Of a DNA stretch of 64,000 nucleotides, positions 44,809-52,659 are shown one piece after another; position 1 is the first letter of the stretch; the number at the start of each line of letters is the position of its first letter. Below the pieces are notes generated by a model. The model had not been told where the DNA came from. It saw nothing but the letters and a program-made list of their open reading frames with translations, and ran no database searches. Position numbers and translations under genes: made by a program. Source of the DNA: Candidatus Mediterraneibacter pullicola (GTDB taxonomy: Bacteria; Bacillota; Clostridia; Lachnospirales; Lachnospiraceae); NCBI GenBank assembly GCA_019117065.1, contig DXAK01000008.1:62001-126000 (forward strand), in the 5' to 3' direction.

Positions 44809-45219
44809 TTACATCATCTTGTATTCCCTGACAAGACTGCCAATTGTCCTGTCCGATAGCAGATCACTGACCTGTTTGTTAATCTCATCCCAGAGAAGGT
44901 GTTTTACGGCATGCCGGACCGGATCTGTATCTTCCCCGGTATCATGACCCGTAATGGCAAAATCTCCCTCCAGCGCCTCCAGCACCTCTTTTGCCGTAAT
45001 TTCATCCATATCCCGGGCCAGGGCGTATCCGCCCCCGGATCCTTTCACACTTGTGACAATTCCAGCTCTGCGCAGCGATGCGAAAACCTGCTCCAGATAA
45101 TTCAAGGAGAGCTTTTGGCGCCGCGCAGTCTGCACAAGAGACGCTGTATCCTCTCCCGCATTTGCCGCCAGATCAACCAAAGCCCTCAAGCCGTATCTTC
45201 CTCTGGTCGATAGCTTCAT
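44809..45219 (-). CDS. cymR: Rrf2 family regulator, CymR-like (no cysteines)
   Basis: A 136-residue Rrf2 protein beginning MKLSTRGRYGLRALVDLA. The winged helix contains SLNYLEQVFASLRRAGIV and VKGSGGGYALAR. It has no cysteine at all, so it cannot bind an iron-sulfur cluster. This matches CymR of Bacillus subtilis, which represses sulfur genes when cysteine is high, and the downstream metY-cysK genes support the reading. GAAGGAGGAGAC precedes the ATG. The symbol is inferred from context. Confidence 0.82.
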   Translation of the reverse strand: MKLSTRGRYGLRALVDLAANAGEDTASLVQTARRQKLSLNYLEQVFASLRRAGIVTSVKGSGGGYALARDMDEITAKEVLEALEGDFAITGHDTGEDTDPVRHAVKHLLWDEINKQVSDLLSDRTIGSLVREYKMM

Positions 45220-45269
45220 GTCTCCTCCTTCCCAATTCCTACCATTTTAATATATATTATGTTTTAAAT

Positions 45270-45298
45270 GTTATATCACTGATCTTATGACGTGTCAA
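45270..45298 (-). promoter_or_regulatory. Promoter of the cymR-metY-cysK operon
   Basis: Minus-strand -35 TTGACA (45293-45298), 17-base spacer, -10 TATAAC (45270-45275). The -35 overlaps the stop of the upstream Rrf2 gene. Just downstream the AT-rich palindrome TAATATATATTA (45249-45260) could be the CymR operator. Confidence 0.8.
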
Positions 45299-45732
45299 CC
45301 TGTTTTTATCCCTTCTTTCCTCTTTGTCTCCCTGATGATGTCTCCGACCGTCACACGCCCAGATACCTCTTTTATAACTTCCCACATATTTCTCCATATA
45401 TTCTGCGTAGGGCATTTCCCGCAGGCGATTCCGCAGCTTGCATCTCGGATCAGGCATTCTACTGGGGCGAGCTCCCCCTCCGATGCCTTAAGAATCTCAT
45501 ATGCAGTCAGCGTCTCCGGCGGACGTCCGAGGCAATATCCCCCTCTTGCCCCTCGTACGCTGCGGACAATACCAGAGTCTTTAAGCATCTTCATGATTCT
45601 CTCTAGATATTTCTCCGACAAATTTCTCCGGAGGGCAATATTTTTCAAGCTTTCAGGATGCTTCGCATCCGAGTGAAGGGCAAGATCGGCCACAACCTCT
45701 AGAGCATATTTTCCTTTTGTAGATATTCTCAT
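45295..45732 (-). CDS. Rrf2 family regulator with cysteine cluster (IscR-like)
   Basis: A 145-residue Rrf2 protein with RNLSEKYLERIMKMLKDSG in the recognition-helix region and VRGARGGYCLGRP. Cys93, Cys100, Cys104 and Cys107 (ECLIRDASCGIACGKC) form a plausible iron-sulfur or redox site, close to the three-Cys IscR arrangement. The adjacent CymR-like paralogue has none. A 20-bp palindrome between promoter and start suggests autoregulation. GGAG ten bases upstream supports the ATG at 45732. No suf or isc genes lie nearby. Confidence 0.82.
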   Translation of the reverse strand: MRISTKGKYALEVVADLALHSDAKHPESLKNIALRRNLSEKYLERIMKMLKDSGIVRSVRGARGGYCLGRPPETLTAYEILKASEGELAPVECLIRDASCGIACGKCPTQNIWRNMWEVIKEVSGRVTVGDIIRETKRKEGIKTG

Positions 45733-45760
45733 ATTTCTATTTCTCCGTTTTCACTGTATG

Positions 45761-45780
45761 ATGCGGACATATGACCGCAT
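45761..45780. promoter_or_regulatory. Palindrome downstream of the IscR-like gene promoter
   Basis: ATGCGG-A-CATATG-A-CCGCAT, a 20-bp near-perfect palindrome. It lies about 14 bases past a minus-strand -10, TAAAAT (45794-45799), whose -35 TTGTAA is at 45817-45822 with 17-base spacing. It is in the right place for an Rrf2 operator. Confidence 0.6.
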
Positions 45781-45869
45781 TATTCCTTTCTCTATTTTAT
45801 CTGCACTTTGACTCTATTACAAGGGTTCGACAATTTTTGTATATTTTTACAAACCGTCCCAGAAATCCG

Positions 45870-45898
45870 TTGACTTTCATTGTTAAACATGCTACACT
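45870..45898 (+). promoter_or_regulatory. cspA promoter
   Basis: -35 TTGACT (45870-45875), 17-base spacer, -10 TACACT (45893-45898). The transcript would begin near 45905 with a hairpin (GTATCA at 45905-45910 with TGATAC about 13 bases later) in a 65-base leader, as expected for cold-shock mRNAs. Confidence 0.8.
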
Positions 45899-45969
45899 GA
45901 CCAAGTATCAATGCTTTCAGCTCTGATACAGAAACTTATTTATTTTTTCTTAATATGGAGGGCAACACA

Positions 45970-46167
45970 ATGACAGGTACAGTGAAATGGTTTAACAACC
46001 AGAAGGGCTACGGATTCATCTCAGATTCTGAGGGAAACGATATCTTCGTACACTACTCAGGACTTGTAATGGATGGATTCAAGACTCTTGAAGAAGGCCA
46101 GGCTGTTGAGTTTGAAGTGACAGAAGGCGAAAAAGGACCGCAGGCAACCAATGTAGTAAAACTTTAA
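45970..46167 (+). CDS. cspA: Cold-shock protein
   Basis: A 65-residue single cold-shock domain. RNP1 is KGYGFIS and RNP2 is DIFVHYSGL, with [11 protein letters not shown] at the start. It binds single-stranded RNA as a chaperone. I chose the ATG at 45970; the earlier in-frame ATG at 45955 is part of the ribosome site TATGGAGGG. A terminator follows about 85 bases after the stop. Confidence 0.95.
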   Translation: MTGTVKWFNNQKGYGFISDSEGNDIFVHYSGLVMDGFKTLEEGQAVEFEVTEGEKGPQATNVVKL

Positions 46168-46252
46168 TCAGATTTTTTAATGTACCTTTTAATATATAAA
46201 CAAACTTGATTTATTATTAAAAAGCAATACAGAGAAATGAGATTAAAAATGA

Positions 46253-46290
46253 GAGCCGGACAGTACAGACTGCCCGGCTCTTGTTTTTTA
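46253..46290 (+). terminator. Terminator after cspA
   Basis: Stem GAGCCGGACAG / CTGCCCGGCTC with one mismatch and a six-base loop, followed by TTGTTTTTT on the plus strand. It overlaps the stop codon of the convergent anti-sigma gene, so that gene shares it. Confidence 0.85.
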
Positions 46291-47037
46291 TTCTGCCTGC
46301 TTTCTCCCTCTTCCCTTTTGTTTCTCTCCCTGCCTGTTGCTATTGCCCAAATAATCTGTTCCATTTTCCCCGTCGTCCGAAAGCTCATTGATCAGATCTC
46401 TGATTTCCCGCATTGTCATATTTTGTATCTCCTCAACAGTAACGCCGGGATCTAACTTTTGCACCTCTAAAAAAGCTTTATATTTACCATATGACAATCC
46501 CGATTCATGAGCCTTTTCCACTTCTTCGGAATGTACATACCAGCAATAAGTATTATTCTTCTCCTCCGTACACGACTGTATATTAGAAAAAATTTTTTGA
46601 GATTGCAGATTGTCTGCTCCGACGACAGCAATCGTCAGTATTTCGCCATCTGATAATAAGGATGTGATATCCTCGCTTTCTACGATTTGGTTTACCGCCT
46701 CAGAATAATCCATAAATTTTATATCCAGAGAATCCACTAATTCCTGTCCGTCATCATTATAACTTTCAAAAGAAATTATACGATTAAACCGATTAACGCC
46801 TAATTCCACTGACGGATTTATATCTATGCTGATTTCCACTGTAGGGGTGAAGTAGACCCAGCGGCCTCCGAGCAGAAAAAGTGCCATACACGCAAACGCG
46901 GATATTATATATTTATAACCTGTAAACCTGTGCTGTGTGTATCCTTTTGTTTTTTGAAAAACAAACTCTTTTGTTTTTCTTTTCAATTGATCTTCCGCCT
47001 GCACTTCATCGAAAGCCTCTTTTAGTTTTTCATTCAT
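46288..47037 (-). CDS. Anti-sigma factor with RsgI-like extracytoplasmic domain
   Basis: A 249-residue membrane protein. A short cytoplasmic N terminus (1-41) is expected to bind the sigma factor. One membrane segment lies at about 42-58. The outer domain begins TVEISIDINPSVELGVNRFN, the hallmark of the RsgI middle domain, and continues to about residue 215. The C terminus is a basic, low-complexity tail with no carbohydrate-binding module. I chose the ATG at 47037, eight bases after GGGAGG; it overlaps the sigma stop by eight bases. In RsgI the conserved domain undergoes autoproteolysis in signalling; that is inference here. Confidence 0.82.
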   Translation of the reverse strand: MNEKLKEAFDEVQAEDQLKRKTKEFVFQKTKGYTQHRFTGYKYIISAFACMALFLLGGRWVYFTPTVEISIDINPSVELGVNRFNRIISFESYNDDGQELVDSLDIKFMDYSEAVNQIVESEDITSLLSDGEILTIAVVGADNLQSQKIFSNIQSCTEEKNNTYCWYVHSEEVEKAHESGLSYGKYKAFLEVQKLDPGVTVEEIQNMTMREIRDLINELSDDGENGTDYLGNSNRQGEKQKGRGRKQAE

Positions 47038-47512
47038 CCTCATCACCTCCCAGCTTTTCCCGAAGCATTTGTTTAGAACGAGTCAGGAGAGTATAAACCG
47101 TATTTACTTTTTTACCTAAAATCCGGCTAATCTCCGGGGCGGTATAGTCTTCATAATAGTGCAGATATATAATATCTCTGTATTTTTGTGGAAGTGACAA
47201 TACGGCCTCCAGAACTTCTGTATGGTCCTCCCGCATTGCCTCAGGCTTTTCTATAATCTCATCTAAAGATGTAACACGGCTGTGAAAGAAACTTTTGAGT
47301 AAATCTTTACAAGCGTTGATTGTAATGCGGATAAGCCATGATCTCTCATGTCTTTCATTTTCAAATGAAATAGAACTAAGGGCATACTTCAAAAATACTG
47401 TTTGAAATATGTCCTCAGTGTCCGCGTAATTTTTCAAATGTATCATGCAAATACGCCGTACCATATTAGAATATAGTTCGATCGTTCTGTTTACTTCTTG
47501 TTCACTCCGCAT
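47030..47512 (-). CDS. ECF-type RNA polymerase sigma factor
   Basis: A 160-residue sigma-70 family protein with only regions 2 and 4. Region 2 has NYADTEDIFQTVFLKYAL and SWLIRITINACKDLL. Region 4 has LPQKYRDIIYLHYYEDY and a helix-turn-helix PEISRILGKKVNTVYTLL. AGGTGA eight bases upstream supports the ATG. Its start overlaps the secreted-protein gene by 22 bases and its stop overlaps the anti-sigma gene, so all three are translationally linked. Confidence 0.88.
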   Translation of the reverse strand: MRSEQEVNRTIELYSNMVRRICMIHLKNYADTEDIFQTVFLKYALSSISFENERHERSWLIRITINACKDLLKSFFHSRVTSLDEIIEKPEAMREDHTEVLEAVLSLPQKYRDIIYLHYYEDYTAPEISRILGKKVNTVYTLLTRSKQMLREKLGGDEDE

Positions 47513-47772
47513 TGAATTGTCACCTGCTGTCTGTTCTGCCCGCCACAGAACTTTTTCCCTTGCCTTGTGCCATAATAGTCACAAATGCCGTCATTATCTT
47601 CATCGATATAAGGACAGAATGTCCCCTTATGATCACAAATATTGTTCCTACCGGCATAGGCAGAACTTCTGATATTTTTCGTATTAGACGCAAATACGCT
47701 TGTTGTTCCGACAACCAGTACTGCCACTGCCATTAAGACACCAGCTACTATTTTTCTGACTTTTCCTTTCAT
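47491..47772 (-). CDS. Small secreted Cys-rich protein with calcium-loop motif
   Basis: A 93-residue protein I cannot assign to a named family. Residues 1-28 form a signal peptide (KVRKIVAGVLMAVAVLVVG, cleavage near VFA-S). The mature part has five cysteines (46, 53, 64, 76, 88) and DEDNDGICD, a D-x-D-x-D-G-x-x-D loop like those of EF-hand, dockerin and thrombospondin type 3 repeats. The ATG at 47772 has AGGAGGGACAGACT upstream. It precedes and overlaps the ECF sigma gene. It may be a sensed ligand, an envelope stress effector or a regulon marker. Confidence 0.75.
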   Translation of the reverse strand: MKGKVRKIVAGVLMAVAVLVVGTTSVFASNTKNIRSSAYAGRNNICDHKGTFCPYIDEDNDGICDYYGTRQGKKFCGGQNRQQVTIQCGVNKK

Positions 47773-47910
47773 AGTCTGTCCCTCCTTCTTATTCTGGGTA
47801 AGTATTTTTAGTTTCATTTATAATACGACTGACAGACTATAATCCATTCATTTTTCTACAATTTTTTATTTTTCTGTTTTTATTCTCCAATCCGGAGTAT
47901 CATACGAAAA

Positions 47911-47940
47911 TCTGGCGGAAGGCATATGCCTCCCGCCAGA
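47911..47940 (-). terminator. Terminator after the ACT protein gene
   Basis: TCTGGCGG-AAGGCATATGCCT-CCCGCCAGA forms a long GC-rich hairpin followed by TTTTCG on the minus strand. It ends the aryl-CoA ligase/Ior operon before the AT-rich sigma cassette. Confidence 0.85.
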
Positions 47941-47972
47941 CTGTTTCTTTGCACAATCTCTTAAACTTCCAT

Positions 47973-48422
47973 TTACATCGTACTCTTTACATTGGAGACA
48001 TACGCCTCGGACGCCTCCCACACATCAAAGCCGCTTCCTCTTAGAATATCAACTACTCTTGTGGGGTCATCACACTTTAAGACGGCGGACGCGTCATCCC
48101 CGTTCGCGAAAGCATACATATACTCAATATTTACATCGCCGTCCACAATTTGATGCATAGCACGGCTCAAAGATCCTGTCTCATGGGGCACTCTCAGAGC
48201 AATCACGTCGGTGAGCATGGCTGTGATGCCGTTTTCCTTTAAGACAGCTTTTCCCTTATTCGGGTCAGAGACGATCATGCGGAGCATACCGTACTCTGTT
48301 GTGTCCGCAAGGCTCAGCGCCACAATGTTCACATCATTGCCTGCCAGAACAGAGAGTACCTCATCCAGCCTTCCCTCACGGTTCTCAAGAAATACTGATA
48401 ACTGTTGGATTGTGATTCCCAT
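47973..48422 (-). CDS. Tandem ACT-domain protein
   Basis: A 149-residue protein made of two ACT domains (about 1-70 and 72-140). It starts with ITIQQLSVFLENREGRLDEV. ACT domains usually bind amino acids. The family is commonly encoded beside PaaK-type ligases in anaerobes, but its target is unproven. GGGAGGTAGAAGAG precedes the ATG. It is the last gene of the operon and similar in plan to the protein at 49797-50216. Confidence 0.88.
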   Translation of the reverse strand: MGITIQQLSVFLENREGRLDEVLSVLAGNDVNIVALSLADTTEYGMLRMIVSDPNKGKAVLKENGITAMLTDVIALRVPHETGSLSRAMHQIVDGDVNIEYMYAFANGDDASAVLKCDDPTRVVDILRGSGFDVWEASEAYVSNVKSTM

Positions 48423-48440
48423 CTCTTCTACCTCCCTCTT

Positions 48441-49772
48441 CTACAGGTTCCTATTGTCAATCACCCGGACAGCCTTGCCTTCGCTCCTCTGGATAGACTT
48501 GGGCTCAACCAGTTTTACTCTTACAGATACGCCCAGCGCTGTTTTAAGCACTCCGGCGATCCTATTTCTCAGCGCGTCCAGCTTGCGGATCTCATCGGAG
48601 AATACGCTCTCATCCACTTCTACCATGACCGTCAGTACGTCCATATTATCCTCTCTGTCCACGATCATCATATAGTGCGGCGCAACCACTCCACCCATGG
48701 ACAGAAGCGCCGTCTCCACCTGAGTCGGGAATACATTGACACCACGGATAACTTTCATGTCATCTGTTCTTCCCGTGAACTTAGAGATTCTCGGAAGCGT
48801 TCTGCCGCACTCGCATGTGCTGTGATCAATGCTGGTCAGATCCTTTGTCCGGTAACGGATAAGAGGCATCGCCTCTTTTGCCAGCGTTGTGAATACCAAC
48901 TCTCCCGTCTCACCATCCGCGCACCGTTCATGAGTCGCTGGATCTAATACTTCCGGATAGAAATAATCCGCATGAACATGAAGCCCTGATTTATGAATGC
49001 AGTCCTGAGCCACACCCGGCCCTGTAATCTCACACAACCCATAGATATCAAAACAATTGATATTCAGGATACTCTCAATCTTTTTGCGCATCTCCTCCGT
49101 CCACGGTTCCGCGCCGTGGATTCCTGCCTTTAATTTCATATGGTCCACAAGTCCCGCTTCCTGAATAGACTCGGCAAGATAGAGCGCATAGGAAGGCGTA
49201 CACGCAAATGCCGTAGCCCCCAAATCCTCCATACACATCATCTGCCTCTTCGTATTGCCGGCTGACATAGGGATAGCCGTAGCTCCCAGTGCTTTCGCAC
49301 CGTAATCCAGACCAATTCCTCCAGTGAACAGTCCGTACCCATAACAGACATGAATAATATCCTCCTCTGTCAGCCCTGCCATAGTCAGCCCTCTTGCCAC
49401 ACATTCTCCCCATACTTCCACATCTTTCTGCGAGTAAGGCGCAATGGTAAGCTTTCCTGTCGTTCCCGATGTTCCCTGCACTCTTGCCACGTCCTTCATC
49501 GGGATTGCCAGAAGCCCAAAAGGATAATTATCCCTTAAATCCTCTTTTGTAGTGAAGGGGAGTTTCTCGATATCCTCAATGGATTTAATGTCTCCTGGTT
49601 CCACGCCTCTTTGCTGCATTTTCTTTCTGTAAAACTCCACGTTGTCGTACACTCTGCGCACCACATCCACAAGACGCTTGCTTTGCAGGACTGCCATCTC
49701 ATCCCTGCTCATACATTCGATCTTCGGATCACGGATCCGCTCTACCCAGTTTTCCAATGATACTGCTGCCAT
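48441..49772 (-). CDS. Phenylacetate-CoA ligase family protein (second copy)
   Basis: A 443-residue adenylate-forming ligase of the PaaK family. The ATP loop is QGTSGTTGKLTIAPYS. YGLCEITGPGVAQDC and LIRYRTKDLTSI are in the core, and the C-terminal lobe begins KVIRGVNVFPTQVE. It joins an aryl acetate to CoA at the cost of ATP, or in reverse recovers ATP from aryl-acetyl-CoA. AAAGGAGAAAGAATAAA precedes the ATG. Because Ior makes aryl-acetyl-CoA, the reverse reaction fits fermentation. The exact aryl group is unknown. Confidence 0.9.
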   Translation of the reverse strand: MAAVSLENWVERIRDPKIECMSRDEMAVLQSKRLVDVVRRVYDNVEFYRKKMQQRGVEPGDIKSIEDIEKLPFTTKEDLRDNYPFGLLAIPMKDVARVQGTSGTTGKLTIAPYSQKDVEVWGECVARGLTMAGLTEEDIIHVCYGYGLFTGGIGLDYGAKALGATAIPMSAGNTKRQMMCMEDLGATAFACTPSYALYLAESIQEAGLVDHMKLKAGIHGAEPWTEEMRKKIESILNINCFDIYGLCEITGPGVAQDCIHKSGLHVHADYFYPEVLDPATHERCADGETGELVFTTLAKEAMPLIRYRTKDLTSIDHSTCECGRTLPRISKFTGRTDDMKVIRGVNVFPTQVETALLSMGGVVAPHYMMIVDREDNMDVLTVMVEVDESVFSDEIRKLDALRNRIAGVLKTALGVSVRVKLVEPKSIQRSEGKAVRVIDNRNL

Positions 49773-49796
49773 TTTATTCTTTCTCCTTTGATATCC

Positions 49797-50216
49797 TCAT
49801 AGTTCTTCTTCCTCCACCAGCTTTACATCAGCGGTCCGGAGGACATTTTCTGCTCTCTCAAAATCATCCGTGTAAAATACCATGACAGGAGCTTTCCCTT
49901 CGCGGATCACAAAAGAATAAATGTAGTTCACATTGATCTGTCCGTCTGCAAGGATCTTGAGCATCTGGTTTAAATTTCCCTTCTCATCCTTGAGCTCTGC
50001 GCCAATCACTTCGGTCACTCTAGTGACGAACCCACGCTTTGTCAGACTTTCTTTTGCCCTGACAGGATCATCGACTACAAGGCGCATGATGCCGAACTCC
50101 GGCGAATCAAATGTTGAGATTGCCCGGATATTCACATGCTCTTCTGTTAGCACAGAAGTCACATTCATCATGCTGCCCGGCTGATTTTCCACAAATACTG
50201 ATATCTGCCTGATCAT
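49797..50216 (-). CDS. Tandem ACT-domain protein
   Basis: A 139-residue protein of two ACT domains, starting MIRQISVFVENQPGSMMNV. It resembles its neighbour at 47973-48422 in plan. I chose the ATG at 50216, nine bases after GGCGG; a GTG nine bases upstream is possible. It lies between iorB and the second ligase, and is likely an aromatic amino acid sensor, by analogy. Confidence 0.85.
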   Translation of the reverse strand: MIRQISVFVENQPGSMMNVTSVLTEEHVNIRAISTFDSPEFGIMRLVVDDPVRAKESLTKRGFVTRVTEVIGAELKDEKGNLNQMLKILADGQINVNYIYSFVIREGKAPVMVFYTDDFERAENVLRTADVKLVEEEEL

Positions 50217-50334
50217 TACTATCACCGCCCTTCTCTGTAAACTGTCCTTCCGACAGCGTCTTTCCTATTCTATCATCTAAGCTCTTCCACGCCCCCGCGT
50301 CGTTCACTGTCCGCGCAGGACCGCTTTAGCATGC

Positions 50335-50910
50335 TCACTGTGTAATCCCGTATCCGACGTCAAATGCTTTTTTGTTGATCTCGATGGTCTTTGGAGGCAC
50401 TGTTTTTTCGATCACCTCATACCACTGCTCCTTCGTAAAGTCCATATGCTGAGCGGCAATGCCGAGCACAATCAGGTTAAATACCCTCGGATTTCCCAGT
50501 TTTTTTGATTCCTGAGTCGCATCCACCTTGTAAACCTTATATTCCTTCTCAAGTTCTTCCAATATGTTCTCCGGATATTGAGCTGCCCCGATGACAACGG
50601 GCATGGGATCAATTCGCCAGTCATTCACAATAAGCACGCCGTCTTTTTCAAGAAAATGGGCGTACCGAAGTGCTTCCAGTCTCTCAAAAGCAATGATGAC
50701 ATCCGCCTGTCCTTCCTCTATAATGGGCTCTGCCACCTTATCACCATAACGCACAAAAGTGACTACGCTTCCGCCTCTTTGTGCCATACCGTGCACTTCG
50801 GACAGTTTTACGTCATAACCTCCCGCTATAGCCAGCCCTCCGAGAACACGGCTTGTCAGAAGGGTTCCCTGACCGCCTACACCGACGATCATAATGTTTT
50901 TTACTGCCAT
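50335..50910 (-). CDS. iorB: Indolepyruvate ferredoxin oxidoreductase, beta subunit
   Basis: A 191-residue gamma-type oxidoreductase subunit with the opening IMIVGVGGQGTLLTSRVLGG and SEVHGMAQRGGSVVTFVRYG. With IorA it oxidatively decarboxylates aryl pyruvates to aryl-acetyl-CoA and reduces ferredoxin. Its ribosome site AAGGAGGGG is in the last codons of iorA. A gap of about 120 bases follows before the ACT gene, with only small hairpins in it. Confidence 0.95.
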   Translation of the reverse strand: MAVKNIMIVGVGGQGTLLTSRVLGGLAIAGGYDVKLSEVHGMAQRGGSVVTFVRYGDKVAEPIIEEGQADVIIAFERLEALRYAHFLEKDGVLIVNDWRIDPMPVVIGAAQYPENILEELEKEYKVYKVDATQESKKLGNPRVFNLIVLGIAAQHMDFTKEQWYEVIEKTVPPKTIEINKKAFDVGYGITQ

Positions 50911-50912
50911 TC

Positions 50913-52658
50913 CTATTCCCCCTCCTTTACAAGCTCGATCGCGTCGAATTTACACAGGTCTTTGCACAGACCGCATCCGGTACACATGGTGTCGTCAATG
51001 TGAATGGTTCCGTCCGGATTTTTCGTCATTGCCGGACATCCTGGTTTCATACACATGCCGCACTTCTTACACTTGTCTGTATAAGCGGTATAGATCGGTT
51101 TCTTTCTCTTGTCAAGAAGAACGCACGGCGTCTTTGTGATGATAACAGATATCTCATCCTTTGCCGTCTCTTCTTTGATAATTTTTTCCACCTGCGCGAT
51201 GTCAAGCGCGTTCACCTCAATCACATTTTTCACGCCCATAGCACGGCACACCGCCTGAATGTTAATCGCATAGGCCGGATCGCCCTGAAGTGTTTTCCCC
51301 GTAGCCGCATGGTCCTGATGTCCGGTCATCCCCGTTGTGGAATTGTCCATGATAATGACTGTTCCCGTCGCATTGTTATATACCATGTTCATCAGAGAAT
51401 TCACACCTGTGTGCATAAAGGTGGAGTCCCCAATCACTGCCACCCAGTTCTTTATATAATCTTTGCCCTTTGCTTTTTCCATGCCATGTAGCGTGGAAAT
51501 GCTCGATCCCATGCACATGGTTGTGTCAATGACGCTTAAAGGAGCCACCGCGCCGAGTGTGTAGCAACCAATATCTCCTGCGGCGTGCATCTTTAACTTA
51601 TTGAGCACATAAAATACGCTCCTGTGTGGGCATCCCGGACAGAGGATGGGAGGTCTTCCCGGAGCTTTTGCCGGCTCCTTTAAATCCAGTTCCTGTTTCA
51701 GGATAGCTTTCTTTAACATGTTGACGCTATACTCTCCCTGAACGGTAAAAATCTCTTTCCCGACAGCCTTAATCCCCCATGACTTCACCTGTTCCTCGAT
51801 CACGGGATCCAGCTCTTCTACAATGTACAATGTGTCAACCTTTGAGGCGAAATCCTCGATCAGCTTTCTCGGCAGAGGATTGACCATGCCCAGTTTGAGG
51901 ACAGATGCTTCGGGTAGCGCCTCCTTGACGTACTGGTATGGGATTCCGCTTGTGATAACGCCGATCTTTGTATCCTTCATCTCCACCCTGTTAATGGGAA
52001 GGCTGTCAGCCGCCTCTGCCAACTCCAGATTGCGCTTCTCAATCTCGATGTGTCGCATTTTTGCATTTCCCGGCATCATAACATTCTTCGGAATATTCTT
52101 TTCATAAGGTTTATCTTCCGGAGTCACACGCTCACACAGTTCCACCAGTCCCTGTGAGTGCGCAAGCCTTGTGGTGATCCGGAAGATAAATGGACGGTCA
52201 AACTGTTCGCTCAGCTCAAAGGCTGTCTTAAAGAATTCTTTTGCCTCCGCGCTGTCAGAAGGCTCAATCACCGGAATCTGGGCAGCCCTTGCCACCATCC
52301 TCGTATCCTGCTCGTTCTGGGAGCTGTACAGTCCCGGGTCGTCTGCAACCACGATCACCAGCCCGCCGTTTACCCCCATGTAAGACACTGAATACAGCGG
52401 ATCCGCCGCTACGTTCAGCCCCACATGCTTCATACACGCCATGGCGCGCGTTCCGACAAGACTCGCTCCCACAGCAACCTCTGTGGCCACCTTTTCATTG
52501 GGCGCCCACTCTTCGTATACATCGTCCTTATACTGAACAAGGTACTCACTTATCTCTGTGCTGGGTGTTCCCGGATATGCGGAGGAAACTTTTACTCCCG
52601 CCTCATACGCTCCGCGGGCGATTGCCTCATTGCCCAGCATGATCACTTTCTCTGCCAT
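50913..52658 (-). CDS. iorA: Indolepyruvate ferredoxin oxidoreductase, alpha subunit
   Basis: A 581-residue ThDP and iron-sulfur enzyme. The N-terminal pyrimidine-binding part has SAYPGTPSTEISEYL; the ThDP region is AVIGDSTFMHTGVNSLMN near 405. The C terminus carries two four-cysteine clusters, CKKCGMCMKPGCPA and CTGCGLCKDLC. The ATG at 52658 is two bases beyond the ligase stop, with AAAGGATGG upstream. Its role is catabolism of Trp, Tyr and Phe keto acids with reduced ferredoxin as product. Confidence 0.96.
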   Translation of the reverse strand: MAEKVIMLGNEAIARGAYEAGVKVSSAYPGTPSTEISEYLVQYKDDVYEEWAPNEKVATEVAVGASLVGTRAMACMKHVGLNVAADPLYSVSYMGVNGGLVIVVADDPGLYSSQNEQDTRMVARAAQIPVIEPSDSAEAKEFFKTAFELSEQFDRPFIFRITTRLAHSQGLVELCERVTPEDKPYEKNIPKNVMMPGNAKMRHIEIEKRNLELAEAADSLPINRVEMKDTKIGVITSGIPYQYVKEALPEASVLKLGMVNPLPRKLIEDFASKVDTLYIVEELDPVIEEQVKSWGIKAVGKEIFTVQGEYSVNMLKKAILKQELDLKEPAKAPGRPPILCPGCPHRSVFYVLNKLKMHAAGDIGCYTLGAVAPLSVIDTTMCMGSSISTLHGMEKAKGKDYIKNWVAVIGDSTFMHTGVNSLMNMVYNNATGTVIIMDNSTTGMTGHQDHAATGKTLQGDPAYAINIQAVCRAMGVKNVIEVNALDIAQVEKIIKEETAKDEISVIITKTPCVLLDKRKKPIYTAYTDKCKKCGMCMKPGCPAMTKNPDGTIHIDDTMCTGCGLCKDLCKFDAIELVKEGE

Positions 52659-52659
52659 T

